Shown here: positions 1-9,384 of the stretch, one piece after another
How positions within the stretch are numbered: the first letter of the stretch is position 1
How the letters are laid out: every line of letters starts with the position of its first letter
DNA from: Saprospiraceae bacterium
GTDB lineage: Bacteria; Bacteroidota; Bacteroidia; Chitinophagales; Saprospiraceae
NCBI GenBank assembly: GCA_016714765.1
Contig: JADKCF010000013.1
Span: forward strand, 62,001-126,000
Direction: 5' to 3'
Length of the DNA stretch: 64,000 nt
Program-made: the position numbers and the translations under genes
Notes under the pieces: generated by a model
The model's input: only the letters and a program-made list of their open reading frames with translations
Told to the model about the DNA's origin: nothing
Database searches by the model: none

Positions 1-467
1 TTCTTCTGAAGGTCTTTTTGTGTCTCTTGCAATTTTTTATCCAGATCAAGTGCTGCATTATCTCTTTGCTTCATCAATGATTCTTCCTCTTTAGCCAGAT
101 TTTGTTGTTGCTGTGCGTATTTTTCTTCCATTTTTTTAAGTTCAACCGGAGCTATAGTATTTGCTTTTTGCTGTATCTCTCCTATTTCTTGTTGAAATTT
201 ACCCAATCGGCGCTGAAAAGCTTCTATTTTACCAGCCAGGGCTTTCTCAGCAGTCTTCGACTGACCTTCCAGTTCTGATTTTTTATCCAGATATAAGTTA
301 TATTTATTCAGTAAAGTATCAATATCAATATAAACAATTTTGTCTGAGACAGGCGTTGTAGCTGCAGGAGTGGCAGTCGTTTCATTCCCGGATCCAGGCT
401 TATTGCATGATGTAGTTGTGATTATAAAAAACAATAAAACAGGTAAAATATTAAGGATACTTTTCAT
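1..467 (-). CDS. OmpH/Skp-like periplasmic chaperone lipoprotein (partial, C-terminus off window)
   Basis: The first ~20 residues form a hydrophobic signal ending in TTSC, a lipobox with the acylated Cys near residue 21. A Thr/Pro/Ala-rich linker follows, then 'KIVYIDIDTLLNKY', the usual opening of OmpH/Skp proteins, and then a long charged, Gln/Lys/Glu-rich coiled coil that runs off the left edge. Skp-like proteins hold unfolded outer-membrane proteins in the periplasm; a lipid-anchored form is common in Bacteroidota. The start is the ATG at 465-467 (complement). Only about 155 residues are visible, so the C-terminal region cannot be judged. The family call rests on the N-terminal motif plus coiled coil. 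Confidence 0.75.
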   Translation of the reverse strand, partial: MKSILNILPVLLFFIITTTSCNKPGSGNETTATPAATTPVSDKIVYIDIDTLLNKYNLYLDKKSELEGQSKTAEKALAGKIEAFQRRLGKFQQEIGEIQQKANTIAPVELKKMEEKYAQQQQNLAKEEESLMKQRDNAALDLDKKLQETQKDLQK

Positions 468-500
468 TTTTTAAAACTTGTATTATTTAGTAAATTTCCG

Positions 501-508
501 CAAAAATA
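501..508 (-). promoter_or_regulatory. Possible -7 element for the OmpH-like gene
   Basis: The complement reads TATTTTTG, matching the Bacteroidota -7 consensus TAnnTTTG. A TTTG lies 22 bases further upstream (complement of 531-534), slightly beyond the usual spacing. It sits 33 bases upstream of the start codon. Confidence 0.4.
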
Positions 509-605
509 GTATTTATTTAAACTTTATGACCAAATTCCTGAATGTTTAACCAAACTTTACGAATTATTTTTAAAATAAGATTATATTTTAGATGGAGTTT
601 TTGTG

Positions 606-3518
606 CTATGCCATAAGTTCTTCCAAATCGGCATCATCAAAATCATTCAGGTCATTGACATCGATGATATCGTCTGATAAGGTCTTTTTTTTCTCCTGAA
701 GTTTCATGATCTTTTCTTCTACTGTATTTTTTGATATAAACCTAACCACCATTACATTATTCTTTTGCCCTATTCTGTGAGCACGGGCCACTGCTTGCAA
801 TTCCACAAATGGATTCCACCAGGGGTCTAATAAAAAAACATAGTCAGCCGCTGTAAGATTGAGACCTGTACCTCCAGCTTTAATGGAAAGCAGAAACACA
901 TTATAATTATGGTCGTTTTGAAACTGATACACTGAAGATTCTCTTTCTGCAGATGACATAGATCCTGTGAGCATCAAATAAGGAATCCCTTCAGACGTCA
1001 TCCAATCAGCAAACAGGTCCAAATGTGATAGAAAAGAAGAAAATATCAAAACTTTATGCCCTGCTTTGGAGATCGTAAGTATATGTTCTTTGACATCTTC
1101 AAATTTGCCTGATTCTGCCCTGAATTTTTGGTCTACCATCACGGGATGGTTTGCAATTTGCCTGAGTTTCATCAGACTTGATAAAACATGGAATCTAAAT
1201 TGCCCATTTTGACGGTCCAAACCTGCAAGATGATTTCGTGCTGCTGACTTTTCTTTTTCATAAAAGTCAGACTGCTCTTCGGTCATCTCAGCAAAGTAAA
1301 CATTTTGGATCAACTCCGGTAAGTCTTTAGCAACTTGTTCCTTTGTGCGTCTAAGAATAAAAGGATCCAGAATTAGTTTTAGATCCTCAATAGCTTTTTG
1401 ATCTCTGTACTTTTCGATGGGGATTTGAAAATTCTCTTTAAAAAAAGGATATGTCCCCAAGATGGATGGATTGATAAATTCCATCTGAGACCACAAATCA
1501 GCCAAGGAATTTTCGATTGGAGTACCACTCAAAGATATCCTATGGTCTGCACTGAGCTGAAGTACTGCATTAAAGGTTTTTGATTTCTTATTCCTGATCT
1601 GCTGACTTTCATCCAGAATGATATAATAAAAATGCAATGAGCGAAAAGAATTTATGTCACTAATTATAGTTTGGTACGTCGTCAGGATGATATCAAATGT
1701 CAATAAGGTCTTTTCGGCCTTAGTTCTTTGATTGCCTGTATAATTTAAAACCTGAAGCGAAGGTGCGTATTTTTTCAGCTCATTATACCAATTGAACACC
1801 AGAGAGGCGGGCAAAATGATCAAAGCGCCTAGAGACTTCCTCCCTGTAAACTGAACCTCTCCAAAAAGATCAAGTTGCACAGGTGATACACCATTGCCGG
1901 CAGTGGGCATACTTTCTTTGGCATCAATCAGCGCGGCTATGGTTTGCATGGTTTTTCCGAGTCCCATATCATCAGCCAGGCAAGCTCCCATTTTATTATT
2001 TCTGTGATTTATCAACCATTTGACCCCTTCTACCTGATAAGGCCTTAATTGTGCCTGTAGGGTCGGTGGAGAGATATAATTAATTTCTGCCACATCATCG
2101 TACCCCTTATTATTCTGCCAGTCTGCATGTAGGCTTTCGATTAAAGTAAAATGCGTTTTCGATAGTCTCCACTTATCTGCGGATTCATACCCAAAGCGTA
2201 CTAAATTATCATACTTGTTCATGATTGCTGCAGGTATAAGCGCATAAGTACCGTCTGCTAACTCAAAATAAGGGTCATTGGCTTTGATGTTTCTGAATAA
2301 CCACGATATGGGATAATCAACATTGGCAATCCTGACAGTCCCATTCAGATCGAACCAGTCATGAATCAAGGTAAAATCTGTCGTTTCACTAAACGAGCAA
2401 AAAGTTAGTCGCTTGCCGTCTACCTCTGTATTTTCAATGGTAAAAACAGAGGAGAGCGTTTCTATTTCAGCAGAAACTTTTTCCAGGACTGAAAACTTAT
2501 CATCATTGTATACGTATCTGTGATGATACAATTTTTGAAAACCGAGATCCCGCAATATTTTTTCGATAGTGTTTTCAGACTCCTTATCTCGTGTACCTTC
2601 ATAAACTATGACATCATCATGATCATCAAAAGTGATTTTTGTTTTCCTGACCGAACGGTCACTTCCTGAAAACTGGAACATGTGATACTCATAACGTGTA
2701 TCCATCATCCATTTGTTTTCAATAAAATCATACACAAAAAACAAGCTTTTTCCAGTGATGGATGAAAGTCTGTGAATCGTAAATCCTTCTGCCTCCACCT
2801 CTACTTTTCCCATCACATCCACCACAAACTGCTCAAAATAGGTCCTAATTATCTTATTGGGAATAAATACCGATTCATTTTTTAGAAATGGCTTCAGTTT
2901 TGCAGCATTAATGTCACTCAGATGCATGATCATATTACCTATGCAAATAATGCCGGGCATATTAGCAAATATCAAAATATTTTGCTCAACAGGTTTTACC
3001 AACTTATCTCCTATTTTTAGTTTTAGTTCATACCTGATACCTGTTTGCGTTTTTTTAAATAGCAGATGTGGTTGTATTTTTTCCAGAAAAAAGTTTAGCA
3101 ATATATCATTGGCTTTTATCTTACGCTGCAGGTTGAAACAAAGAAAGCATTGGTTAAGGCGAATCATTTCGAAAAACTTTACCATTCGCCTGTCAATCAT
3201 TTCATGTATGGTTTTTTGAACTTTGGGATCAGAAAACAGGGAGGTGATTTTTTCAAATTTCTTTTTGTTTTTATTTAATGCTTTTTCGAGTTCTGTGACT
3301 GATAATTCATTACATAATTCAATCAAGGTCTGATGCACTGTATTTTTACAAAATAAACCATAAGTTTCAATGTTTTGCATCAGCGCGGTAGCTCTGATGT
3401 ATGCCGGCTGACCATATTTATCCAAATCACAAATATAAGCTGATGGAAGCAACACATCGAGCCCCTCAGCTTTTTGCAGACTGTAAACCAGCACAAATTT
3501 TTCAGTAGAAATGTCCAC
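606..3518 (-). CDS. SNF2-family DEAD/DEAH-box helicase
   Basis: A 970-residue Swi2/Snf2 ATPase. The N-terminal ~480 residues are divergent. The C-terminal half carries the two RecA-like lobes: Walker A 'DDMGLGKTMQT' near residue 517, Walker B 'DESQ' (DEAH-like box), 'SLSGTPIENSL' (motif III region), 'LTGSMSSAERESSVYQFQ' and 'KAGGTGLNLTAADYV', then the arginine-finger motif 'AVARAHRIGQ' (motif VI). Such proteins translocate on duplex DNA and remodel protein-DNA complexes; bacterial members are related to RapA/HepA. The start is GTG, about 22 bases downstream of a TACCTTTG element. The frame is intact over 2.9 kb, unlike several neighbours. The cellular target cannot be told from sequence. Confidence 0.9.
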   Translation of the reverse strand: MDISTEKFVLVYSLQKAEGLDVLLPSAYICDLDKYGQPAYIRATALMQNIETYGLFCKNTVHQTLIELCNELSVTELEKALNKNKKKFEKITSLFSDPKVQKTIHEMIDRRMVKFFEMIRLNQCFLCFNLQRKIKANDILLNFFLEKIQPHLLFKKTQTGIRYELKLKIGDKLVKPVEQNILIFANMPGIICIGNMIMHLSDINAAKLKPFLKNESVFIPNKIIRTYFEQFVVDVMGKVEVEAEGFTIHRLSSITGKSLFFVYDFIENKWMMDTRYEYHMFQFSGSDRSVRKTKITFDDHDDVIVYEGTRDKESENTIEKILRDLGFQKLYHHRYVYNDDKFSVLEKVSAEIETLSSVFTIENTEVDGKRLTFCSFSETTDFTLIHDWFDLNGTVRIANVDYPISWLFRNIKANDPYFELADGTYALIPAAIMNKYDNLVRFGYESADKWRLSKTHFTLIESLHADWQNNKGYDDVAEINYISPPTLQAQLRPYQVEGVKWLINHRNNKMGACLADDMGLGKTMQTIAALIDAKESMPTAGNGVSPVQLDLFGEVQFTGRKSLGALIILPASLVFNWYNELKKYAPSLQVLNYTGNQRTKAEKTLLTFDIILTTYQTIISDINSFRSLHFYYIILDESQQIRNKKSKTFNAVLQLSADHRISLSGTPIENSLADLWSQMEFINPSILGTYPFFKENFQIPIEKYRDQKAIEDLKLILDPFILRRTKEQVAKDLPELIQNVYFAEMTEEQSDFYEKEKSAARNHLAGLDRQNGQFRFHVLSSLMKLRQIANHPVMVDQKFRAESGKFEDVKEHILTISKAGHKVLIFSSFLSHLDLFADWMTSEGIPYLMLTGSMSSAERESSVYQFQNDHNYNVFLLSIKAGGTGLNLTAADYVFLLDPWWNPFVELQAVARAHRIGQKNNVMVVRFISKNTVEEKIMKLQEKKKTLSDDIIDVNDLNDFDDADLEELMA

Positions 3519-3539
3519 CTATTTTTATATTTAGAGGCA

Positions 3540-3547
3540 CAAAGGTA
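3540..3547 (-). promoter_or_regulatory. -7 promoter element for the SNF2 gene
   Basis: The complement reads TACCTTTG, an exact TAnnTTTG match, 21 bases upstream of the GTG start. No obvious TTTG at the -33 distance was checked further. Confidence 0.45.
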
Positions 3548-3637
3548 AAAATTACCCTAAGATTAAAGAAGACTTGGCTTTCGACATAATAGAAACTTAA
3601 AATTTGATTTTTAAACAAAAATTACGAAAAAACCATT

Positions 3638-3645
3638 TACATTTG
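3638..3645 (+). promoter_or_regulatory. -7 promoter element for tdh-kbl
   Basis: TACATTTG, an exact TAnnTTTG match, lies 19 bases upstream of the tdh ATG. No clean TTTG is present 18-21 bases further upstream, so only the -7 part is supported. Confidence 0.45.
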
Positions 3646-3664
3646 AGATCGAAAACCAAATCAA

Positions 3665-4621
3665 ATGAGCCATCCAAAAATACTTGTAACAGGTGCCAAT
3701 GGGCAGATAGGACGTGTTCTGACAGCAGCATTAAGAAACCTTTATGGTCAGGAATCAGTTTTAGCCACTGATATCACAAAACTTCCTATCACTGTAGAAC
3801 CTTTTGAATTCCTCGACATACTCAATAATCAAAGGCTAAAGGAAATAGTAGAGGATCACAAAATAACACAAATTTACCATCTTGCTGCTATACTTTCTGC
3901 CAACGGAGAATGGAATCCTATTAAAACCTGGAATATAAACCTCAATGGTCTGCTTGCGATTCTCGAACTTGCACGGGAAAAGGAAATGGATAAAGTTTTT
4001 TTTCCAAGTACCATTGCAGTATTTGGTAACACCACACCAAGGATCAATACTCCACAGGATGTACCACTTTTACCTACCACAGTCTATGGTATGAGTAAGT
4101 CTACAGGTGAGCTTTGGTGCAACTATTACTATCAGAGGTACGGTATCGATGTACGGTCACTCAGATACCCAGGAATAATAGGCTGGCAGTCACTTCCTGC
4201 CGGGGGTACTACAGATTATGCTGTTGAAATATATCATGCAGCATTACAAAGTGGACATTATGAATGTTTTTTAGATGCACATACCAGGCTACCGATGATG
4301 TATATGGATGATGCAATCAAAGCTACTATAGATCTCATGCAGGCTCCCAAAGAATCTATCAGCATCAGATATGGATACAACCTATCTTCTATGAGTTTCA
4401 CTCCTGCAGAAATTGCTGAGGAAATCAAAAAACATATTGCCGGATTCTCCATTTCCTACAAACCAGACTTCAGACAAAAAATTGCTGCTTCTTGGAGTGA
4501 ATCCATTGATGACAGTGTCGCTCGAAAAGACTGGAACTGGAAGCCCGAATTCGACCTGGTATCCATGTCCCAAGATATGCTCTTCCATCTAAGAAAAACA
4601 ATCAATAATCAAACAACTTAA
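3665..4621 (+). CDS. tdh: L-threonine 3-dehydrogenase, short-chain (epimerase-like) type
   Basis: Oxidises L-threonine to 2-amino-3-ketobutyrate with NAD+. The 318-residue protein is an extended short-chain dehydrogenase: NAD-binding 'VTGANGQIGR' at residues 8-17, 'YHLAAILSANGE', the catalytic YxxxK as 'YGMSKSTGELW', and 'RYPGIIGWQSLPAGGTTDYA', a signature of the epimerase-type threonine dehydrogenases rather than UDP-sugar epimerases. The next gene, 10 bases downstream, is the partner ligase kbl, which supports the substrate assignment. The two form an operon likely driven by the TACATTTG element at 3638. Frame intact; length typical of the family. Confidence 0.93.
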   Translation: MSHPKILVTGANGQIGRVLTAALRNLYGQESVLATDITKLPITVEPFEFLDILNNQRLKEIVEDHKITQIYHLAAILSANGEWNPIKTWNINLNGLLAILELAREKEMDKVFFPSTIAVFGNTTPRINTPQDVPLLPTTVYGMSKSTGELWCNYYYQRYGIDVRSLRYPGIIGWQSLPAGGTTDYAVEIYHAALQSGHYECFLDAHTRLPMMYMDDAIKATIDLMQAPKESISIRYGYNLSSMSFTPAEIAEEIKKHIAGFSISYKPDFRQKIAASWSESIDDSVARKDWNWKPEFDLVSMSQDMLFHLRKTINNQTT

Positions 4622-4631
4622 ATAGTAGGTC

Positions 4632-5834
4632 ATGCACACAGACAAAAACACAACCATCCAAAGTATAGCTGCAGAACTTAGTGAATTGCGAAGTGCCGGC
4701 CTATTCAAATCTGAAAGAATCATCACAACGCCTCAAAGTGCGGTCATCAGGACCACTGCAGGCAAAGATGTCCTTAATTTTTGCGCTAATAATTATCTTG
4801 GCTTGTCCTCTCATCCTCAGGTGATTGAAGCAGGCAAGGAGGCTATCGATACTCATGGATTTGGCATGTCCTCTGTCAGATTTATCTGTGGTACACAAGA
4901 TATACATAAAGAACTGGAGCAGAAAATTGCTGCATTTGTAGGCCAGGAAGATGCTATCCTTTATGCAGCAGCATTTGATGCCAATGGAGGGCTGTTCGAA
5001 CCGTTGCTCAATGAAGAAGATGCGATCATCTCTGATATGCTCAATCATGCATCCATTATAGACGGTATCAGATTATGCAAAGCACAAAGATACAGATATG
5101 CCAACAATGATATGGATGACCTCGAAGCAAAACTTAAGGAAGTAAGAGAATCTGGTGCACGACGCATACTGATTGCCACAGACGGTGTCTTCTCTATGGA
5201 TGGCATCATCGCTCAGGTGGACAAAGTTTGTGATCTTGCAGACAAATATGGAGCTATGGTGATGGTAGACGACTGCCATGCTACGGGTTTTGTAGGTAAA
5301 ACGGGAAGAGGTTCGGCTGAGCATTCGGGTGCCTTCGGCAGAGTGGACATCATTACTGGTACTTTCGGGAAGGCCCTGGGAGGCGCATCAGGTGGATTTA
5401 CAGCAGCTAAAAGAGAGATTGTAGAATTGCTCAGACAAAAATCCAGGCCATACTTATTTTCTAATACTTTAGCTCCGGCAATCGTAGGAGCATCCATAAA
5501 GGTACTAGAACTTCTCAGTGCAAGCACCGCCCTTAGGGATAAACTTGAGGCTAATACAGCATTATTCAGAAATGAAATGACTATGGCAGGCTTTGATATC
5601 GTTAAAGGTACCCACCCTATCACGCCAGTAATGCTGTACGACGCACCACTGGCCCAAAATTTCGCATCATTACTATTGGATGAAGGCATTTATGTTATCG
5701 GTTTTTTCTTTCCTGTAGTGCCCAAAGGTAAGGCAAGAATCAGGGTTCAGATCAGTGCGGGGCACGAAACTGAGCACATCATGCAAGCTGTTGAGGCTTT
5801 CACAAAAGTAGGTAAAAAATTAGGTGTAATCTAA
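4632..5834 (+). CDS. kbl: Glycine C-acetyltransferase (2-amino-3-ketobutyrate CoA ligase)
   Basis: Cleaves 2-amino-3-ketobutyrate with CoA to glycine and acetyl-CoA, the second step of threonine degradation after Tdh. It is a 400-residue PLP enzyme of the alpha-oxoamine synthase family. Visible marks: 'NFCANNYLGLSSHP' near residue 50, 'GMSSVRFICGTQDIHKELE', the cofactor Asp/His in 'MVMVDDCHATGF', and the PLP lysine in 'ITGTFGKALGGASGGF'. It follows tdh by 10 bases in the same direction, and a strong hairpin lies after it. Related synthases (BioF, HemA, SPT) share the fold, but the tdh partner and 'RFICGTQDIHKELE' favour Kbl. Confidence 0.95.
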   Translation: MHTDKNTTIQSIAAELSELRSAGLFKSERIITTPQSAVIRTTAGKDVLNFCANNYLGLSSHPQVIEAGKEAIDTHGFGMSSVRFICGTQDIHKELEQKIAAFVGQEDAILYAAAFDANGGLFEPLLNEEDAIISDMLNHASIIDGIRLCKAQRYRYANNDMDDLEAKLKEVRESGARRILIATDGVFSMDGIIAQVDKVCDLADKYGAMVMVDDCHATGFVGKTGRGSAEHSGAFGRVDIITGTFGKALGGASGGFTAAKREIVELLRQKSRPYLFSNTLAPAIVGASIKVLELLSASTALRDKLEANTALFRNEMTMAGFDIVKGTHPITPVMLYDAPLAQNFASLLLDEGIYVIGFFFPVVPKGKARIRVQISAGHETEHIMQAVEAFTKVGKKLGVI

Positions 5835-5858
5835 TGCTTTTTTTTCACTCTTCTGCCA

Positions 5859-5906
5859 AATGAAAACGAGCTTCAGTAATATCTGTCACTGATGCTCGTT
5901 TTCATT
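5859..5906. terminator. Bidirectional terminator between kbl and nrdA
   Basis: A 13-base perfect arm (5859-5871) pairs with 5894-5906, and five further pairs continue inside after one mismatch (5873-5877 with 5888-5892). A/T-rich flanks on both sides suit the convergent genes kbl (+) and nrdA (-). Confidence 0.8.
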
Positions 5907-5935
5907 AAAATGCTATTATCGTGTTTTAATATCTG

Positions 5936-8320
5936 TTAACTACCACACATCAGGCAACCTTCTTCCATTGTGCATACGGCTCCTTCCTGAAGATCCATCA
6001 CTTCCTGTTCGTTTACACTGTCATCCGTTTTGGATGCCTGCACTCTTTGGTGTTGTTCATCTAGAGTGAACTTAATGGGGTCTACTGCGGCTTTGCTTCT
6101 AAGGTAATACATACCAGTCTTCAATCCTTTTTGCCAACCATAAAAATGCATCGAACTTAGTTTTCCAAAATTGGGATTTTCTACAAAAAGGTTTAAGCTT
6201 TGGCTTTGACAAATGAAAGCACCTCTATCTGCGGCCTGGTCGATGATTACTTTTTGACTGATCTCATAAACTGTTTTGTAAAGCGCCTTCAAATCACCAG
6301 GGATTTCAGGTATGTTGGCAACTGATCCATTGGCAGCCATCAATTTTTGCTTCAGTTCTTCATTCCATAGTCCTAACGCTGTAAGGTCTTTAAGGAGATG
6401 TTTGTTCACAATGATGTACTCACCTGACAATGTACGTCTTGTATAAATATTGGAGGTATATGGTTCGAAACACTCATTGTTACCTAGTATCTGAGAAGTG
6501 GATGCTGTAGGCATGGGTGCCAAAAGTAAGCTATTACGTAGACCTTTGGCTTGGACATTGGCTTTAAGATTATCCCAATCATATTTCGGGGTCGGTGTGA
6601 CACCCCACATATCAAATTGCAAAATGCCTTTGCTTGCAGGGGAACCCTTAAAAGTTTCGTAAGTGCCTAATTTTTCAGCCAAACTACAAGATTCTTCTAC
6701 CGCAGCATGATAAATGGTTTCAAATATATCCTTATTTAGTTTTACAGCCTCTGGACTGTCAAATGGCATTCGCATAAGTATGAATGCGTCAGCAAGACCT
6801 TGTACTCCAATACCTATCGGTCTATGTCTAAAATTAGAGTTTCTTGCCTCTGGTATAGGATAGTAATTAATATCAATAATCCTGTTGAGATTTCTGGTTA
6901 TGACTTTAGTGATGTCATGCAATTTGTCGAAATCAAATGATTTACTATCTTCATCCACAAACTTGGAAAGTGAGATACTTGCCAGGTTGCAAACTGCAAC
7001 TTCATCAGGAGAGGTATACTCCAGTATCTCAGTACAAAGGTTGCTGGATTTGATGGTTCCAAGGTTTTTTTGGTTCGATTTGATATTACAGGCATCTTTA
7101 TAGAGTATATAAGGTGTACCTGTCTCAATCTGAGACTCCAATATAGCAAACCAAAGATCCTGAGCATTAATGGTTTTACGTGCCCTGCCTTCCGTTTCGT
7201 ATTTGTGATATAAAGCTTCAAACTCTCCTCCATAGCAGTCATGCAATCCCGGTGCTTCATTTGGGCAGAAAAGTGACCATTTTCCATTTCCTTTGACTCT
7301 TTCCATAAACAGATCCGGAATCCACATGGCATAAAAGAGGTCTCTCGCTCTTAGTTCTTCTTTTCCATGATTTTTTTTGAGATCCAGAAAATCAAAAATA
7401 TCAGCATGCCATGGTTCGAGATAAATGGCAAATGCACCTTTACGTTTGCCACCGCCCTGATCTACATATCTTGCCGTGTCATTAAATACTTTCAGCATGG
7501 GGATGATGCCATTGGACGTTCCTCCTGTACCCTTTATATATGAACCTTTTGCTCTCACATTGTGAACAGAAACTCCGATTCCGCCCGCAGACTGAGATAT
7601 TTTGGCACACCTGGACAATGTTTCGAAAATACCGGGTATACTGTCATCCGTCATACTTAACAGGAAGCAAGATGATAATTGTGGTTTAGGTGTACCCGCA
7701 TTAAATAATGTAGGAGTAGCGTGGATAAACCACTTTTCTGACATAAGGTGGTATGTTTCGATGGCTGCATTCACATCATTACCGTGAATACCTACAGCAG
7801 CTCTCATAAGTAAATGTTGTGGGCGCTCTACCACTTCTCCATCCATTCTTAGCAGGTATGATTTTTCGAGTGTCTTAAACCCAAAATAATCGAAACCATA
7901 ATCTCTATCGTAAATGATCGCAGAATCCAGTAAGTCAGCGTTATCTCTTATGACCTCTATGGTTTCGGTCCCTATAAGACCGGCTGGTCCACCAGTTTTG
8001 GGGTCGATGTAATTGTATAGACTTTCCATGGTAACAGAAAAAGATTTCTCTGTGTTTTTATGGAGATTGGAAACTGCTATTCTAGCAGCCAATATGGCAT
8101 AATCCGGGTGATTGGCCGCCATAGAAGCTGCTGTTTCTGCAGCAAGATTATCCAAATCTGTGGTTCTGACACCATCATATAGCCCTTGAATCACTTTTTT
8201 GGAAATCTCTATAGGGTCTATGAATTTGGAATTCAGACCATAGCACAATTTGTTAATTCTTGCCGTGACTTTGTCAAAACTAACAGCTTCACGTTTGTTA
8301 CTTCTTTTAATTACCTGCAT
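5936..8320 (-). CDS. nrdA: Ribonucleoside-diphosphate reductase, alpha (large) subunit, class I
   Basis: Reduces ribonucleotides to deoxyribonucleotides using the radical made by NrdB. The 794-residue protein starts with an ATP-cone domain ('VIKRSNKREAVSFDKV', residues 3-18). The catalytic barrel shows 'PQLSSCFLL', 'NLCTEI', and 'PMPTASTSQILGNNECFEPYTSNIYTRR'-type segments in order. The C-terminus 'CLMCGS' supplies the shuttle cysteine pair. Sequence and partner resemble the eukaryote-like class Ia group common in Bacteroidota. It lies 86 bases after nrdB and should be cotranscribed with it. A nearly full ATP cone implies dATP inhibition of activity. Frame intact over 2.4 kb. Confidence 0.96.
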   Translation of the reverse strand: MQVIKRSNKREAVSFDKVTARINKLCYGLNSKFIDPIEISKKVIQGLYDGVRTTDLDNLAAETAASMAANHPDYAILAARIAVSNLHKNTEKSFSVTMESLYNYIDPKTGGPAGLIGTETIEVIRDNADLLDSAIIYDRDYGFDYFGFKTLEKSYLLRMDGEVVERPQHLLMRAAVGIHGNDVNAAIETYHLMSEKWFIHATPTLFNAGTPKPQLSSCFLLSMTDDSIPGIFETLSRCAKISQSAGGIGVSVHNVRAKGSYIKGTGGTSNGIIPMLKVFNDTARYVDQGGGKRKGAFAIYLEPWHADIFDFLDLKKNHGKEELRARDLFYAMWIPDLFMERVKGNGKWSLFCPNEAPGLHDCYGGEFEALYHKYETEGRARKTINAQDLWFAILESQIETGTPYILYKDACNIKSNQKNLGTIKSSNLCTEILEYTSPDEVAVCNLASISLSKFVDEDSKSFDFDKLHDITKVITRNLNRIIDINYYPIPEARNSNFRHRPIGIGVQGLADAFILMRMPFDSPEAVKLNKDIFETIYHAAVEESCSLAEKLGTYETFKGSPASKGILQFDMWGVTPTPKYDWDNLKANVQAKGLRNSLLLAPMPTASTSQILGNNECFEPYTSNIYTRRTLSGEYIIVNKHLLKDLTALGLWNEELKQKLMAANGSVANIPEIPGDLKALYKTVYEISQKVIIDQAADRGAFICQSQSLNLFVENPNFGKLSSMHFYGWQKGLKTGMYYLRSKAAVDPIKFTLDEQHQRVQASKTDDSVNEQEVMDLQEGAVCTMEEGCLMCGS

Positions 8321-8406
8321 AGTTGATATGTTTAAAAAAAATTCGGAAATAGAAAATGGTCTCTGGTTGGTGTGTAAGTAAAGTCGAAAATTGAAAAGCT
8401 ACTCGA

Positions 8407-9384
8407 TCAGAAGTCGGCCTCAAGTGTAAATACTTGATTTTCTTTCTCGGTCATTACACCCGATTTTTGGTAATCCCCTACTCTTTTCTCAAAGAAATTG
8501 GTCTTACCTTGGAGTGAGATCATATCCATCCATGGGAATGGGTTTTCCACATTGTATATTTTAGTATTACCCAGCGAAACCAGCAGCCTGTCTGCAACAA
8601 ACTCTATGTATTGACACATGAGTTCAGCATTCATGCCGATAAGGTTGACCGGGATGGCATCGGTGACAAACTCTTTTTCTATTTCCACTGCATCCGCAAT
8701 AATGGCCTGCAATGTATCTTTAGGGAGCTTGTTGACTATATGATTGTTATAAAGTAAACATGCAAAATCACAATGCATTCCTTCGTCTCTGCTAATCAAC
8801 TCATTGGAAAAAGTAAGTCCCGGCATGAGGCCTCTTTTCTTCAACCAAAAAATAGAACAGAAAGAGCCTGAAAAGAAGATTCCTTCTACAGCTGCAAAGG
8901 CAATGAGTCTTTCTGCAAAACTACCATTAGATATCCATCTCATTGCCCAGTCGGCTTTCTTTTTCACACATTCCAGGGTATCGATAGCATTTAGCAGAAA
9001 GTCTTTGTCTTTGGCGTCTTTGATATAGGTATCAATCAAAAGTGAGTAAGTTTCAGAATGAATGTTTTCCATCATGATCTGAAAACCATAGAAAAATTTG
9101 GCTTCGGTATACTGTACCTCTCTCACCATATTTTCAGCAAGATTTTCATTTACAATGCCGTCACTTGCCGCAAAAAACGCCAGTACATGCTTAATAAAGT
9201 GCTTTTCGTCATCATTCAACCTGTTTTCCCAATCACTTAAATCTTGTTGTAAGTCTATCTCCTCAGCTGTCCAGAAGCTAGCCTCACATTTTTTATAGAA
9301 ACTCCATATATCATCATGCTCTATAGGAAACAATACAAATCTGCCTGGGTTTTCTTTTAAGATTGGTTCAATCAAGGTACTCAT
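8407..9384 (-). CDS. nrdB: Ribonucleoside-diphosphate reductase, beta (radical) subunit
   Basis: Holds the di-iron site and tyrosyl radical needed by NrdA. The 325-residue protein matches the eukaryote-like R2 type: 'FVLFPIEHDDIWSFYKK' near the start, 'MMENIHSETYSLLIDTYI' with the likely radical tyrosine, 'EGIFFSGSFCSIFWLKKRG' and 'ISRDEGMHCDFACLLY' with Glu/His iron ligands. The C-terminal 'FTLEADF' tail is the usual docking peptide for the large subunit. It is the first gene of nrdB-nrdA. The 400-base region upstream carries three DnaA-box-like 9-mers and a very AT-rich stretch, described separately. Confidence 0.96.
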   Translation of the reverse strand: MSTLIEPILKENPGRFVLFPIEHDDIWSFYKKCEASFWTAEEIDLQQDLSDWENRLNDDEKHFIKHVLAFFAASDGIVNENLAENMVREVQYTEAKFFYGFQIMMENIHSETYSLLIDTYIKDAKDKDFLLNAIDTLECVKKKADWAMRWISNGSFAERLIAFAAVEGIFFSGSFCSIFWLKKRGLMPGLTFSNELISRDEGMHCDFACLLYNNHIVNKLPKDTLQAIIADAVEIEKEFVTDAIPVNLIGMNAELMCQYIEFVADRLLVSLGNTKIYNVENPFPWMDMISLQGKTNFFEKRVGDYQKSGVMTEKENQVFTLEADF